Shown here: positions 9,143-21,200 of the stretch, piece after piece
Layout of the letters: each line of letters starts with the position of its first letter
Position numbering within the stretch: position 1 is the first letter of the stretch
Assembly: GCA_021030915.1 (NCBI GenBank)
Contig: JAGEMR010000115.1
Span: 31,327-95,326, forward strand
DNA length: 64,000 nucleotides
Source: Astrothelium macrocarpum
Lineage: Eukaryota > Ascomycota > Dothideomycetes > Trypetheliales > Trypetheliaceae
Direction: 5' to 3'
Program-made: the position numbers and the translations under genes
Notes under the pieces: model-generated
Database searches by the model: none
What the model was told of the DNA's origin: nothing
The model's input: the letters and a program-made list of their open reading frames with translations, nothing else

Positions 9143-10921
9143 ATGACAAGCGTCGACGAGCTTTTCAAGAGCTCTAGCAGCCTCACTGGATCAAAACGCA
9201 AGTTCGACAGCTTCAATGATCCTCAACAACTCTACGACTCCTCCAAGAAAAAGCCCAATGGCGACACTAGTCGGGACCGTCATGTAGAAATCAAGGCCGA
9301 GGACGACGAACAATACGATGTCGAACGACCGCCAGAAGACGACGACACAGTTCCTGAAGATGACGATGAAGAAGGGCGCTTTTTTGGCGGAGGAGTCAAC
9401 CAGGAATCCAAAGAAGCTCTAGACTATCTCGACCAACATGATCAAGAATCCTACGAACCGGAGAAGATCGATAAAGCATGGGTACGAAAACTGGGCTTGA
9501 ATTTTGAGAAAAAGATATCCAAAAATGCGGAACTTCGATCCAAATTTGACGAGGATCCTCAGAAATTCATGGGTTCAGAAGCAGACTTGGACGCAGCTAT
9601 CAAGGCGTTGTCTATTCTTTCCGAACACTCTGAATTCTACGAAGAGTTTGCAAAGTTGGGCTGCACAAAATCCCTAGTATCTCTGCTTGCTCATGAAAAT
9701 GCGGACATCGCCATTGATGCCATCCAAATCATCGCCGAACTGACAGATGAGGACGTCCAAGCCGAGCAGTTCCAATGGGACGCACTTGTCAATACCATGC
9801 TTGATGCTGATCTGCTTAGTCTCCTCATGTCCAACTTTTCTCGCTTTAATGAGACCGAAGAAGCCGACCAAAGCGGCGTGTATCATTCGCTGAGCGTTTT
9901 AGAAAATCTATCTTCCAACGTCAACATAGTATCTCGCATCGGCACCAACACATCTGTTCTTCAACTTCTCCTGTCCCGCCTGTCTGAAAGGCAGTCTCCG
10001 TCCATCACGCAAAACATGCAGTACACTGCCGAGCTGCTTGCTATTCTCCTCCAAACATCCACCAGCAATCGGAGCACCTTCCTCAACACGATCAAATCTC
10101 CTACTAATGGTGTCGATTCTCTTCTCCAGCTCCTCGCCCCCTACCGCCGACGCGATCCGCAAAAGGATTCTGATGAAGAAGAATACGTAGAAGACCTCTT
10201 GGACGCACTCACCTGTATCCTCGATGAACCTGTTTCGAAAGCCCTCTTCCTTGAAGCTGAGGGCGTTGAGCTCATGCTTATTATGCTTCGTGACTCCAAA
10301 TTTGCCAAGCCCCGTGCGCTGCGCGTACTTGATCACGCACTCTCAGGCCCGACATCTGTGACGAGCCCTGTATGCGAGAAGTTGGTCGACGCAGCAGGTC
10401 TAAAGACTGTGTTTGGCCTGTTCATGAAGAAGACGACGGATGCGGCCTCTTTGGAGCATTTGTTGGGTATCTTTGCGAGCCTCTTGCGATGCCTACCTGG
10501 AGAAAGCGCGCCGCGATTACGGGTCCTGGCCAAATTCATTGAAAAGGATTGGGAGAAGGTGTCAAGATTGGTAGGGATAAGGAGAGATTTTGCGAGTAAG
10601 GTGGGAAAGGTGGACGAGCGGATCAACCAGGAACGGAAAGGATTAAATGCGGAGCAGAGGCAAGATAAAAGTGGTGAATGGTTGGGTCGTAGATTGGATG
10701 CCGGGCTGTACTGTTTGCAGACTATAGATGTGGTGCTAAGTTGGTTGGTAGCAGAGGACGACGGTGTGAGGAAGCGCACTGTAGCATTGATGGCAGAGCG
10801 AGACGAAGGCCTATCAGATTTGAAATCTTCACTGAAGGAGCAAGTCGACGGCATAGAAGATGGCGATGAGGAGGCTCAAAACATCAAAGAGATGCTCACC
10901 ACTTTAACATCTCTTTTGTAG
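9143..10921 (+). CDS. Beta-catenin-like protein 1 (CTNNBL1) homologue
   Basis: CTNNBL1 is an armadillo-type nuclear protein associated with the Prp19/CDC5L complex of the spliceosome, where it binds nuclear-localisation signals of partners. This single-exon gene encodes 592 aa, close to the 560-600 usual for the family. Residues 1-90 are charged and disordered with KRKF and an acidic run. The family core starts near residue 100 (ESKEALDYLDQHD, KAWVRKLGLNFEKKISKNAELR) and continues as armadillo-like helices (ADLDAAIKALSILSEHSEFYEEF, LLAHENADIAIDAIQIIAELTDED) to a C-terminal helical region. The gene is convergent with a cyclophilin-RRM gene, another spliceosome-associated protein, 185 bp away. 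Confidence 0.92.
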   Translation: MTSVDELFKSSSSLTGSKRKFDSFNDPQQLYDSSKKKPNGDTSRDRHVEIKAEDDEQYDVERPPEDDDTVPEDDDEEGRFFGGGVNQESKEALDYLDQHDQESYEPEKIDKAWVRKLGLNFEKKISKNAELRSKFDEDPQKFMGSEADLDAAIKALSILSEHSEFYEEFAKLGCTKSLVSLLAHENADIAIDAIQIIAELTDEDVQAEQFQWDALVNTMLDADLLSLLMSNFSRFNETEEADQSGVYHSLSVLENLSSNVNIVSRIGTNTSVLQLLLSRLSERQSPSITQNMQYTAELLAILLQTSTSNRSTFLNTIKSPTNGVDSLLQLLAPYRRRDPQKDSDEEEYVEDLLDALTCILDEPVSKALFLEAEGVELMLIMLRDSKFAKPRALRVLDHALSGPTSVTSPVCEKLVDAAGLKTVFGLFMKKTTDAASLEHLLGIFASLLRCLPGESAPRLRVLAKFIEKDWEKVSRLVGIRRDFASKVGKVDERINQERKGLNAEQRQDKSGEWLGRRLDAGLYCLQTIDVVLSWLVAEDDGVRKRTVALMAERDEGLSDLKSSLKEQVDGIEDGDEEAQNIKEMLTTLTSLL

Positions 10922-11106
10922 TTCCTAATGCCTGCACCAACGCGATATTTATACTGATTTCCAACGAACGTATCACGTCAATGTTTGTGGCGACCCAGTT
11001 CACCTGTCAAAGCTAGGGCTCTTTTTCTATTATACAAGCATCGTTCCAATCATCATTGTCGTCAAAATGACCATCTATCAATCACTGTGGTGAATATAAT
11101 GGTAGA

Positions 11107-12483
11107 CTATCGCCTATGATCTTGGTATTCATTCTTGCTTGGACTGCGACTCCTACGCCGATCGCGATGACGACTTTCGTATCTCCTATCACGACTCCCA
11201 TCTCTTCGTCTTGCCTTGTCGTAGTATTCGTCACGATAGTCCCGTCTCCTCTCCCGTGCTCGTCTCCTATTAGAATCATGCTCTCTATCAGTCCGATCAC
11301 ACCAACGATCTTGCTCTTGCTCCCGCTGCCCTTGTTGTTCTCGATCGAACACCATACCGTAGCCGTTCGTTCGATTACGATCCCTATGTGGTTCGGCTCG
11401 ATATTGCTTCCTCCTCTCCAAATCAGCAACGCCGCCAAATCCACCCTGCTGTGCACGCTTGGAGTTTGTTGAGTCTCGCCAAACATTGGCAATCTTAGAC
11501 ACGCTTTGCGAGAAGTCTACATGTATTCGATGGTCGTCAATAAGGACGTTGTCCATTTTAGCGTAGGCTCGCTCGCAGTCCTCTTGATTATCAAATTCGA
11601 TAAAGGCATATTGCAGGCTGTCTCCGGTCTTCTTATCTCGTATGACTTCACATGACAAAATCTTCCCAAAACGGGAAAAGAGAAGCTCCAAATCCTCGTC
11701 ACGGGTCACAGGGTTCAATTTGCAGACAAACAAGACATTCTCGGGAGGCTTAACTTCAGCAAAAGGCAGGTCGCCGACCATCTCAAGGGTCAATGCTTGT
11801 GCTCGGGCTTCACGCTCTCTTCGAAGCTTTTCCAAACTCTCTTGGTCTGCATTCTCGTTGAGGTCTTCGTTGTGGGCAATGCGCTGGGTTGCAAGCTGGG
11901 CAGGAGTTGGTACCGGGCTATCCGGAGGCTCTTGTAGATTCGGGGGATCATCAAATGGATCATCAATCACCCGTGTATGCAAAAGGCGAATATCTCTCAG
12001 TGGTCTTCCAGTCTCCATATCGAGAAAGGCGCTATTGATCTTTTCCAAAACATCGAATCCCTCGGCAACTATTCCAAAAATGGCTGCCCTGCCATCAAGT
12101 CGATCTACGTCATCGCCGAGAGTAATGAGGAATTGGCTGCCGGCTAGCCGGTCGTCAGGATCACTTGCTGCCGGTGTTGTTGCCATACTGACCGTTCCGC
12201 GCTTAGCATGTTTGAGCTTGGGATGTATCTCTGGCCTGAAGAGCTTATCAGACGTAACCCCAAGCAAACCCCATATCGATGATCCTCCGTCACTATCCTT
12301 TGATTCTGGTCCGATCGGATCGCCAGTCTGGCAAGACAAGTTTGGCCGGACATTGTAGAAGGGAGAGAAGTTGTAGTACTTCACTTTGCAAAGCTTGAGG
12401 AAATTCCGACAACACGTAGGAGCATCATTGATCAGCAAGTCGACCACGATGTCGCCTAGAGATGTCTCCAGTAGAACAGCCAT
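11107..12483 (-). CDS. cyp6: Cyclophilin-RRM peptidyl-prolyl isomerase (PPIL4/Cyp6 type)
   Basis: This is a nuclear peptidyl-prolyl cis-trans isomerase of the PPIL4/CypRRM family, linked to spliceosomes and transcribing RNA polymerase II. It is a single exon of 458 aa. The cyclophilin domain covers about residues 1-167 (MAVLLETSLGDIVVDL, SQFLITLGDD, FGIVAEGFDVLEKIN). One RRM is at about 245-325 (LFVCKLNPVTRDEDLELLFSRFG, QYAFIEFDNQEDCERAY). The C-terminal tail is rich in Arg with Asp, Glu and Ser (RDRNR, RARERRRDYRD, RRSRSPS), as in the family. The active-site arginine region of canonical cyclophilins is replaced by FSPFYNVRP, which is also usual in this divergent subfamily; catalytic activity is therefore uncertain. 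Confidence 0.94.
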   Translation of the reverse strand: MAVLLETSLGDIVVDLLINDAPTCCRNFLKLCKVKYYNFSPFYNVRPNLSCQTGDPIGPESKDSDGGSSIWGLLGVTSDKLFRPEIHPKLKHAKRGTVSMATTPAASDPDDRLAGSQFLITLGDDVDRLDGRAAIFGIVAEGFDVLEKINSAFLDMETGRPLRDIRLLHTRVIDDPFDDPPNLQEPPDSPVPTPAQLATQRIAHNEDLNENADQESLEKLRREREARAQALTLEMVGDLPFAEVKPPENVLFVCKLNPVTRDEDLELLFSRFGKILSCEVIRDKKTGDSLQYAFIEFDNQEDCERAYAKMDNVLIDDHRIHVDFSQSVSKIANVWRDSTNSKRAQQGGFGGVADLERRKQYRAEPHRDRNRTNGYGMVFDREQQGQREQEQDRWCDRTDREHDSNRRRARERRRDYRDEYYDKARRRDGSRDRRYESRHRDRRRSRSPSKNEYQDHRR

Positions 12484-15400
12484 GACTGTAGTTGGAGCTG
12501 AGTGGAAGGCCTTCAGACCACAGGTAATAGGGCTAGATCGGCAAAACCTCGGGTTAGGGTTGCCTGTGTACTCCGCCGAACATGGCTTTCAATGTCTATT
12601 AACGTCTATTTGCATCATTATTCGCCTATTTCTTTATCACTTGCTCCTGAGGTGTTCATTTTGGCCAGATTCTGTGCTATTTGCGGTGCAATGTGCATCC
12701 TGTAACAATCAGAAACAGACCAATATTCCAAAATACTTGTCGGGAACTTGTATGAAAATCTCCACTCACATCTGCCTCAAAAACTTTATCTAGCTGCGTA
12801 GAAGTGAATGGGGCCTTCTAAGCTCGTACAGCTTGAGTGAGAACACGCACGACCATAGATGGGTGCACCAACTCCGACGCTCCAATGCTTACATCTCGCG
12901 ATCATATCATCACCTCTGCCCGCCTCAACTAATGCGATCAACGTGCAGGAATGATGTTTCTAGGTCTATGTCACGGTTCACACACCAACGGGACTGCAAG
13001 TGCATTTTCAAATCATCTTCAGAGAATTTCAACCGTCATCCGTCTGTCCAGCTGCCTCCGCGAACCGAGTGTAACCTGCGGGACGGCTACCTGCATGGTG
13101 ATGATGCGTTGGTTGCTTGGTTCGCTTCACTCTTCGCGCTCGAACCTATCCGTGCACTACGATCAGTTGAAGTTGTCAACAGTATTTCGAATCGGCTGTC
13201 TCCATGGAAAGACAAATCGCCCGCTCATTTTCAAAAGTGTGCCAGCTTGCCTATCAATCAAATCAATGTATCAATCACTCTCAATCGCTCTCATATGTTG
13301 TGCGAAGAATATACCAACCCTTGCAAAATGCAAGACCGGGTGCGAGCTGGATGTTATGCAAACATGCAAGATCTTTGGTCCCGGAATCCCACGGACCCTG
13401 TCTAACAAATCTCCGCCACTGCAACTCTTGCTCCTGTTCACTTGTTGCAGCAAATTAGGTTTCGCATTGCGCAGCTTGAGTTTGGCTCTTTTGATTTGAC
13501 ACGAATGCGTTACTCTGAACGTATGTATGTCCGTACGTAGGTTCAGTTTACGGTAAGGATCCAATATCAAGTTGCACCCACAATATCACAACTCTCTCCA
13601 ATCACTTAGGACTGGCCCTGATCCTCTGTCATTGAAGCTCGCATCCCAAAGGTAAACTGACCATCTTCAAACATCGATACCGGTGGCTAAGAAAGGATAG
13701 GCTCTACAGCTTGATTCGGTCGTTGCTCTGCGTTATTACCTTCCTGATCAGCACCTACTTCGCGAGTGTAAACCCGTGCGACAAGCGCACAACCGATTGC
13801 CTCAGATTCCAAAGTATGTATGGCTGATTGGTCAGTACTTCGACAGCCATTGAATCGAAACGCTTGCCAAATGCATGTTCAGGGCTGTCCATCGATCGAT
13901 GGCCCAGACTACCGATGAGTTGGTTCATATTCCAGTAGTGATTTAAACATTTGGAACCAGCTACATACACAAGGAAATGTGTAAAAGCATCGCCTTAAGC
14001 ATATGTGCAGTTCTGATCCCGACCAACTTCCCAAACATACCTTGTCGAACCGTAAGTTAAACATAAGAACGACGACCAACACCACTCCCGGAGTATTGAG
14101 ATACATAAATATTTATTGAGAGATTAGACATGGGCACAGGTGCTATTACTTTCCAGATTTAGGACTTTGAATTGGGCGAGAGATATTGGTCGACAACATT
14201 CACGTTCATTTTTGCCCTGTTCTGTAAACATGAAACCTAATGTTTTCATAATTATCGATCAAGGCAGATATTGCCAACAGCATGTCTCCTTATGCAGGAG
14301 AATGTGGCGAAGGGCCTTTGCATTGACAGAGGAAAGATGTACGTGGCCGCAAAATTTCCTGCGAGCTTCCAGTGGCTGAAAGCACGTCGCACCTAAGCCG
14401 TGGTAATTCGGCTAACCCATCCAAGGTTTCTATAGCTTTCAAACGCCCAAAACACTCCTCTCAAGCAATTGGACATATCTTGTTTGCTCGCTCTAAGCTT
14501 TATGGTTTCGCTTATGGTGCCTCATCCCGACAAATCCTCAACTTACAGAAGAACGCATCTAAATTCGAGACAGGTGCGTCGGATGTATGACAGTTCTGAC
14601 AAACGCAAAGCGCTCTTGATTGGGGCTAGGTTTCTCAGGGTTCTTAGTGAGGCTCGTATTCCGTAGCCGTCAAACGGCCAGTATTATCCTGCAGACTATG
14701 TCACCCTATCTCCCGGCAGATCTTGCTGCTTATCATATGCAGACATATTGAGCTCAATATCGTCACTACGTGGGAACTTTGATGACCCGCGACTTGGGAT
14801 GTCCAGGATAGAATCGTTCTAGGCATCGAAACCCCAACAAATAATCGTGGGAAATTGAAGGAATTAATTAGGCCCGAGCGAGGTCCAACGTCGTCACACG
14901 TTCCACGCTTGCTCAGGAATTCAGCTGCGGGTTTGTTGTGCAGAGGCTCACTGCTCGTGCCTTCCTAGGTCCAGCGATCGATGCTCTGTTGCACTCAACG
15001 CTACATGCATTGAGCCGTAGCTCTCATGGATGCCCCACGCAGATTGTTGGCTCGGATGCCGTCTCTATCCGCGTGTTGGTACAAGTGTATGTCAGTGAGC
15101 ATCAGATTGCTGCGAGCTTTGGTCGAGACGGCCTTTCAATAGGTGACAAGTTGCACGGACAAGCAAGCAGCTTCACCAACTATTCTTGCGTTGTGTGGAC
15201 CGTTCTCAATTTCTTTATCATTTAAAACGCAATCAGGGGTCTATTCAAGTACGGCCTAAAATAACTGGACATTGGTAATAATGAGAAGATCCAGGATCCA
15301 CTCCCACCTCCCAATACTAGCCTATCACAATAGATCTATCCCGGTGCCAGATCCACAGCTCATCCCGGCGACTGTTCATTCGCTCTCGTTAGGAGCAAAC

Positions 15401-15600
15401 CCGGTACGACTGACCCTAAGGTGCCTTGCAGCTATCCAGCATTTGCACACACCCTATTCACGTATTCATCTGTCTGCTTCATATCAGTGCTGGGTCGTGA
15501 CATGACCTGCACGTACTTTGGAGTGAAAGAGCTGACTCCACTACCCCATGACACTCGCGAAGGCATTCTCCCCTTCTATAATCTTGACTGCATTATACCA
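12484..15600. other. 3.1-kb gene-free spacer upstream of a Zn2Cys6 factor
   Basis: Open frames here are short, overlap in all frames and show no recognisable motif. No transposon ends or RNA gene were recognised. It may be a long regulatory region for the downstream transcription factor or hold non-coding transcription units. Confidence 0.45.
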
Positions 15601-17318
15601 ATGACAATGGAGCACAGCCTTCGTCAGACCTCACGCTCTACGCCTTTACCAAGCAATAGGACAGGACTGCGGACGATGTCTGAACACAGACATGATAATG
15701 ACACCAACAATGTTCATCCCAGGAGACGCATTCCTGTCGCTGTAAGCTACGTCATCTCATATCCCCATTCGTCTTGCATCTTCCAAGCTTCCTTTTTTGG
15801 TCGCGAGAGATCCTCATATTCTATTGCTGCTTTAGCTATTAGCTCGACATAACAATAAGCTCATTAGCTGTGTCTAGTGTGGTCGCTGTCGAAAACGCAA
15901 AATTAGATGCAGTGGGGATCCAGGGGACGGCTCCGGATGTCAAAACTGCCGTCAGGCCGGAGCTGACTTGGCGCTCTGTCAGTTCAACAGAGTAACGTTG
16001 TTCTACTGATGATTCCTCTTATGTAAGCTAACTTTCATGCCAGGTTAATTCGGAGGCGCTTGAATTTGCATCTCCATATACTCCCTGCAACAACACGAGC
16101 GCTACTGGTAGCTTTTACGGTCCCGAAGTGCCACTTCAAAACGCTCCTAGCCATAGCCTACTCTCAGCTAGCACAGTCAATGGTTACCCCAAAGCGTATG
16201 GGCAGCATTACCCTTTAAGAACGACGAACCCTTCAGGAAGCACTTGGGGCTACGCCGATGAGTCGTCTATTGAAGGATTGAACTTTCAGAACTCAGTGTA
16301 TGGCCATCCACAGGCTCAAGAGCAGATGAGCCAATATTTTGGGACAATGGAACACCCACGCAATTGGAATGGTACAAATCAGTGGGCAGATCATGCGCAA
16401 CCAATATATTACGAAAAAGAACCCCAGACGAGCAACCAAGTTCGATTTGGAAGTAACACTGGTGGTCGACTGACGAGTGTGACTTGCGAGGGTATCTCAC
16501 CACTGAGTATGACCTCACTCCATTCTTCTCTTCCAATTCCAGCTTCGCTTGAAGCACGTCAGTTGCCGATGCCAACGAGAAATCACAGTGTCTCATCCGC
16601 CGGTAGTAGCACGTCGGCAATAAAATCCACTGGCAACCCAGGCAGTGCTCGAGCTCGCTTATCGTCCCATTCCAGTATTCCCAATCTGAGATCTGTGCAT
16701 CATAGCTTACCCTACAAAAGCTGCCATGGCGACTCCTGGGTATCAGTGGGCTCTACATCAGAGAGCCGCAGGAGCTCAGCGAATTGTCCGTCCGCAAGCA
16801 GCCTCATGCCACCTCCAGGCTCGCGATTGTCTCTGTCGTCCGCATCAGCCATTCCCGTCGCAGATGTCCCCAATACTAGCATTGCTCATATGGGTTATGT
16901 AGCCATAGGAATGGCGGAGAGTGAGGTCAATCCGGCGTCGAATATGCCTTCTCTTAATTACAGCTCGTCCGGCCCTTCGAGCTCTTTCACTTCATTCGGC
17001 CCACTCAATTCGCGTCAGTCAACATCGACCTTTTCCAGCGGGGTGCCCACCTCGCATAACCCGCTTTTCAGTCGATCTAGTAGCCCGATATCATCGAATC
17101 CACCCACTCTATACAGCTATAGTGCGGATAATGGCTCGAAAAGCGACCATCCAGAGCAGGATACCAATTTAAGCGGAACTCTAATCAGCGGCCAAAAATA
17201 CGCGCCTCTCCAACAACCTCCGTCGAGAATCGACCCCGTTACCAATGGCGTAGGTGAAGATCCTTTTAGCCAGCCTGTGCGGCGAGAACCAGTCAGAGCC
17301 TGGGAAAGCCAGCGCTGA
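15601..17318 (+). CDS. Zn2Cys6 transcription factor (first of two)
   Basis: This is a fungal binuclear zinc cluster regulator, predicted to bind CGG-containing DNA in the nucleus. Three exons were joined by frame: 15601-15741, 15878-15991 and 16044-17318, giving about 509 aa. The first join creates RRRIPVA-CGRCRKRKIRCSGD, the standard start of a zinc cluster, followed by GCQNCRQAGADLALCQF. The second intron (15992-16043) has a CTAAC branch point. The remaining 430 residues are rich in Ser, Pro and Asn with no fungal-specific TF domain recognised. The start is uncertain: ATGs at 15601, 15607 and 15679 are all in frame and all precede the cluster. The target pathway is unknown and no neighbouring metabolic genes suggest one. 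Confidence 0.82.
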
Positions 17319-18249
17319 CTGATAACCACGAAGCTCCACTGAGCAGACTGAATCCGTGTCTAGCACATCGACCTGTACGGCTGGAACATGCCCAAATGCA
17401 AAAAAGGAACCCGCCATTTCCGGTCTATCAATGCCCTCGTCCCGGTTGGGATTGTTTTCGATCTAGTCTTCCTTTCCTAGTTCATTGTTGTATTTGTTGA
17501 GCTTACGCAAAAACGGAAAAGTATGAGGTAATCAAGCTCTGTATGTTGTTTCATAGCGAGGCTATTGATAATGGTTCTGCACTTACATGAGGGAGACAAC
17601 GTTATGTGGGGACTGTTTTTAGTATTGTATGCGCAAAGGGTCTGCAGACATTGAAGAGTCCACCCTGATCTCGTTTGATCTCTTTAGGTTTTGCTTGTAA
17701 TAATTTCTGTATTAAGATTTCCCGGTGGCATTCGGGATGCAGGACATATCGTGCCTGAAGTCTACTGTTGAGGCCCTATCTTCGGGTTTGCTGAGCATAA
17801 AACTCATTACATACAGGGATGAGTAGTATATGTAGATGAAAACAAGAATGAGATGACTCTTAGTCATTTGCCACATGGGCACATTGCACAAAGGAACTGT
17901 ACGCAATCCTACGAAAGCGTTCCTCACAAAATTACTAAGATTTCAAGCACTGCCCAATTTCGTTTAAGTGCCCCTAAACCTATTGCTTAGTAAATCTACC
18001 AAACTCGTGCAAATTTGGTTTGCAATAAGAGAATGCCCCTCCTTGACCTGATCACGCCTGTGGATCATGCACCAGCCGCTTTGCGCATTTCGTTTCAATC
18101 AAGTATCACGGACGCCAGAAAATGCAAATGAGCAAGCTTCCGTCGTCCAGCGTTGCATGTTTTGCTGAGAAAGGGGATTAGAACGGTCCAGCGGTCTTCC
18201 ATGGACTAGACTGACCAACAAACCATCCACCAAGCCGGAATGCAACAGT
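17319..18249. other. Convergent spacer before RPB2
   Basis: No coding frame or RNA gene is recognised. It holds the 3' ends of the Zn2Cys6 gene and of RPB2. Confidence 0.5.
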
Positions 18250-21200
18250 CTAGCGGACTGTCACACCACTCTTATTTGTGAACATTCGGGCGGCGATGTT
18301 CATAGCACCAAGTTCTTGAAAAAGGAGTTTCATCGCGTAGGGCATGTGTACTTGTGCGATCTTGGTTTTATTCTTGCATGGGCGACACTCGAACTGATTC
18401 TTCTTGAGATTCCTGCTCAACCATTAGCACAATTCCATATGCCTATACAAAGAGAAAGGTAAGAAGGGATGGAGATAGAGGATACTCACGCAATTGGTGT
18501 CATCAAACCACAGATCTCGCAAATATGGACCCTGAACGCATCCGAGACCTCGAAAAGTCGTTCCTTCAAGAACGCGCTTGCACCGTGACTGATCATACAG
18601 TCACGTTCCATCTCTCCGAAGCGCAGACCACCATCCCTTGCTCTTCCCTCCACCGGCTGCCTTGTTAGAATCTGCACTGGCCCTCTTGCGCGTGCATGTA
18701 TCTTATCATCCACCATATGCCGCAGACGTTGATAGTACGTGGGACCGAAGAAGACCTGGGCGCGCAACTTTCGGCCTGTGTGACCATTATACATGACCTC
18801 GAATCCGCGCGATTGGAAACCGTTTTGCCGGAGGAAGTTGGAGATGTCAGAGACGGTAATGGGTGAGAAAGGCGTTGCGTCACCTTCGTTACCGGTGAGA
18901 GAACCAAGCTTGCTAAGCAGGCACTCGACCAGATGGGCGATAGTCATTCGTGAAGGGATGGCGTGAGGATTGATGATGAGATCAGGCGTGATGCCTTGAG
19001 ACGTAAAGGGCATGTCTTCTTGACGATAAGTTATGCCAATTGTTCCTTTTTGCCCGTGACGCGAGGCAAACTTGTCGCCAATCTGAGGAACCTTGGTTGT
19101 ACGAGTGCGGACTTTGACGAATTTGAGTCCTTCGGTATTGGTCGTGAGCACAACTTGATCAACGATACCATTCTCTGTGCTTCGAAGAGGCGTGCTGACG
19201 TCGCGCTTCGTATGAAGCTTGGTGCGTTGGCCTAGCTCCTCCACATCTGGTGCGATGGGCGCCGTTTTGCCAATGATAATGTCCTCGCCGGAAACGCGTA
19301 CACCTGGGGAGATGATGCCATCATTATCGAGCTTATCATACGTGCCACGTTTCAGACGAAGAGTATCGCTCCGCATGGGCTTCTCAAACTCCTCCAATAC
19401 AGTCGAACCAATACGTTTTTCCTGGTCTGTATAGGATCGATAGAAAAGGCTGCGGAAAAGACCGCGATCGATTGAGGATTGATTCATAATTACTGAATCT
19501 TCTTGATTATATCCAGAATAACATGCAATTGCAACAATCGCGTTCTGACCAGCCGGCAATTCTTGAAAATTCAAATACTTCATCGAGTGCGTCGTCGCGA
19601 GGGGTTTTTGTGGATAATAAAGGACGTTGACCATTGTGTCCATGCGGGAAGAGAAATTAGTCAGCATGACACCCATTGCTTGCTTCCCCATAGCTGATTG
19701 ATACGTGTTACGTGGCGACTGATTGTGATCTGGGAACGGGATGATGCTTGCACAGATACCCAGAATCATGGCCGGATGGATTTCGCAGTGGGTATAGCTC
19801 TTGACATTAGGATTCGGTTTAGCTTGAACCCGCGCGAGGGGATCTTTCTGCCCATCATCATCGACAATGACACGCCCTGCTTTCATAGCCTGATGAGTGG
19901 CAATGTCTTCGGGAAACATCATGATCATTGCCGTTTCCTCTTCCTCTGCATCAAGGTACTCAATAACACCGTCTCGGACAAGACCCTGCCAGCCGTATCT
20001 CAACGATTCTCGCTGCTCATCGTCTAACGTTGGATCTTTCTTAATACGCTCATCTTCTTGCAATCGGTAGACATGTGGATCTTTTTGGTAGATGAGATTT
20101 CCTCTGTTTTCACTCCTCGGATCCGTGTCAATGACAAAAAGTGGCCGCATAACACGTCCAGCATCGGTGAAAATCTTAAACTCTCGCTCACGAACGTCTC
20201 TGACAAGACTAACTTCAAAAGAGATCATGCCCCTCCTCCGTACATCTTGAATAGTCTTGACCAGTTTTGACGGATCTCGCGAGACGCCAACCCATACACC
20301 ATTCACAAAAATCTTGGTTGCGTTTGGAAAAGCGACCGGATCGTATTCTTCCAAGATCTCCATGTTGTTCTGGTTCATGAACTCCACAATTGGTTCACTC
20401 GGAGTGCCAACACTGACGTAACACATGAGGGCCAAATTCTTGACCAGTCCACAGGCCTGGCCTTCGGGAGTCTCTGCGGGGCAGACCAGGCCCCAATGTG
20501 TATTGTGCAGCTGGCGTGGCTTGGCAATCTTGCCATCACGTCCGATAGGTGTATTGGTTCTTCGAAGATGCGACAAGGTCGACGCAAAGGTGTAACGATT
20601 CAGCACTTGAGAAACTCCTGCCTTCGATGACATGGCCTTTCTCTGTTCGCCCCAGTTGCCAGTCGACAGGGAATATCGTAGACCGTTTGTAATGTGTGCC
20701 GATTTCACAGCTAAAGTGATACTGAATTCTCTATTGTTCTCAATAGCTTTCTGAAGATGCTGGTATACGTCCTTGGTCAGACGCTGGAAGAGAGTTCTGA
20801 AAAGACTTGCCAAGAGAGGACCAGCAAGGTCTAATCTTTTCTTTCCAAAGTGATCGCGGTCGTCCTCCTCTCTTCGCCCAAGGGCACATTGGAGAAGACG
20901 ATGGATCATGTAACCAAGGAAAAAGGCCTTTCGCGTTTCGCTGCCTTCTTGCTGTGAGATGTGTGGCAGAAATTCTTTTTGGAGGATGTCCTTGGCATAT
21001 CTGATACGCTTCTCCCTCGTACCACTCTGATTACAGCGTTTTCCAATGTAGTCGAGAGCAATGTCGCGATCTTGGATTGACCATGCATCGTTCAGAATGG
21101 GTCTCAACTTTTCCATCATCTGTGCGTCGCTTTTGTCGAAAATGATGTGGTTGAGGATATCTTGGTCCGCGACTATTCCAAGGGCTCTAAAGATGATCCC

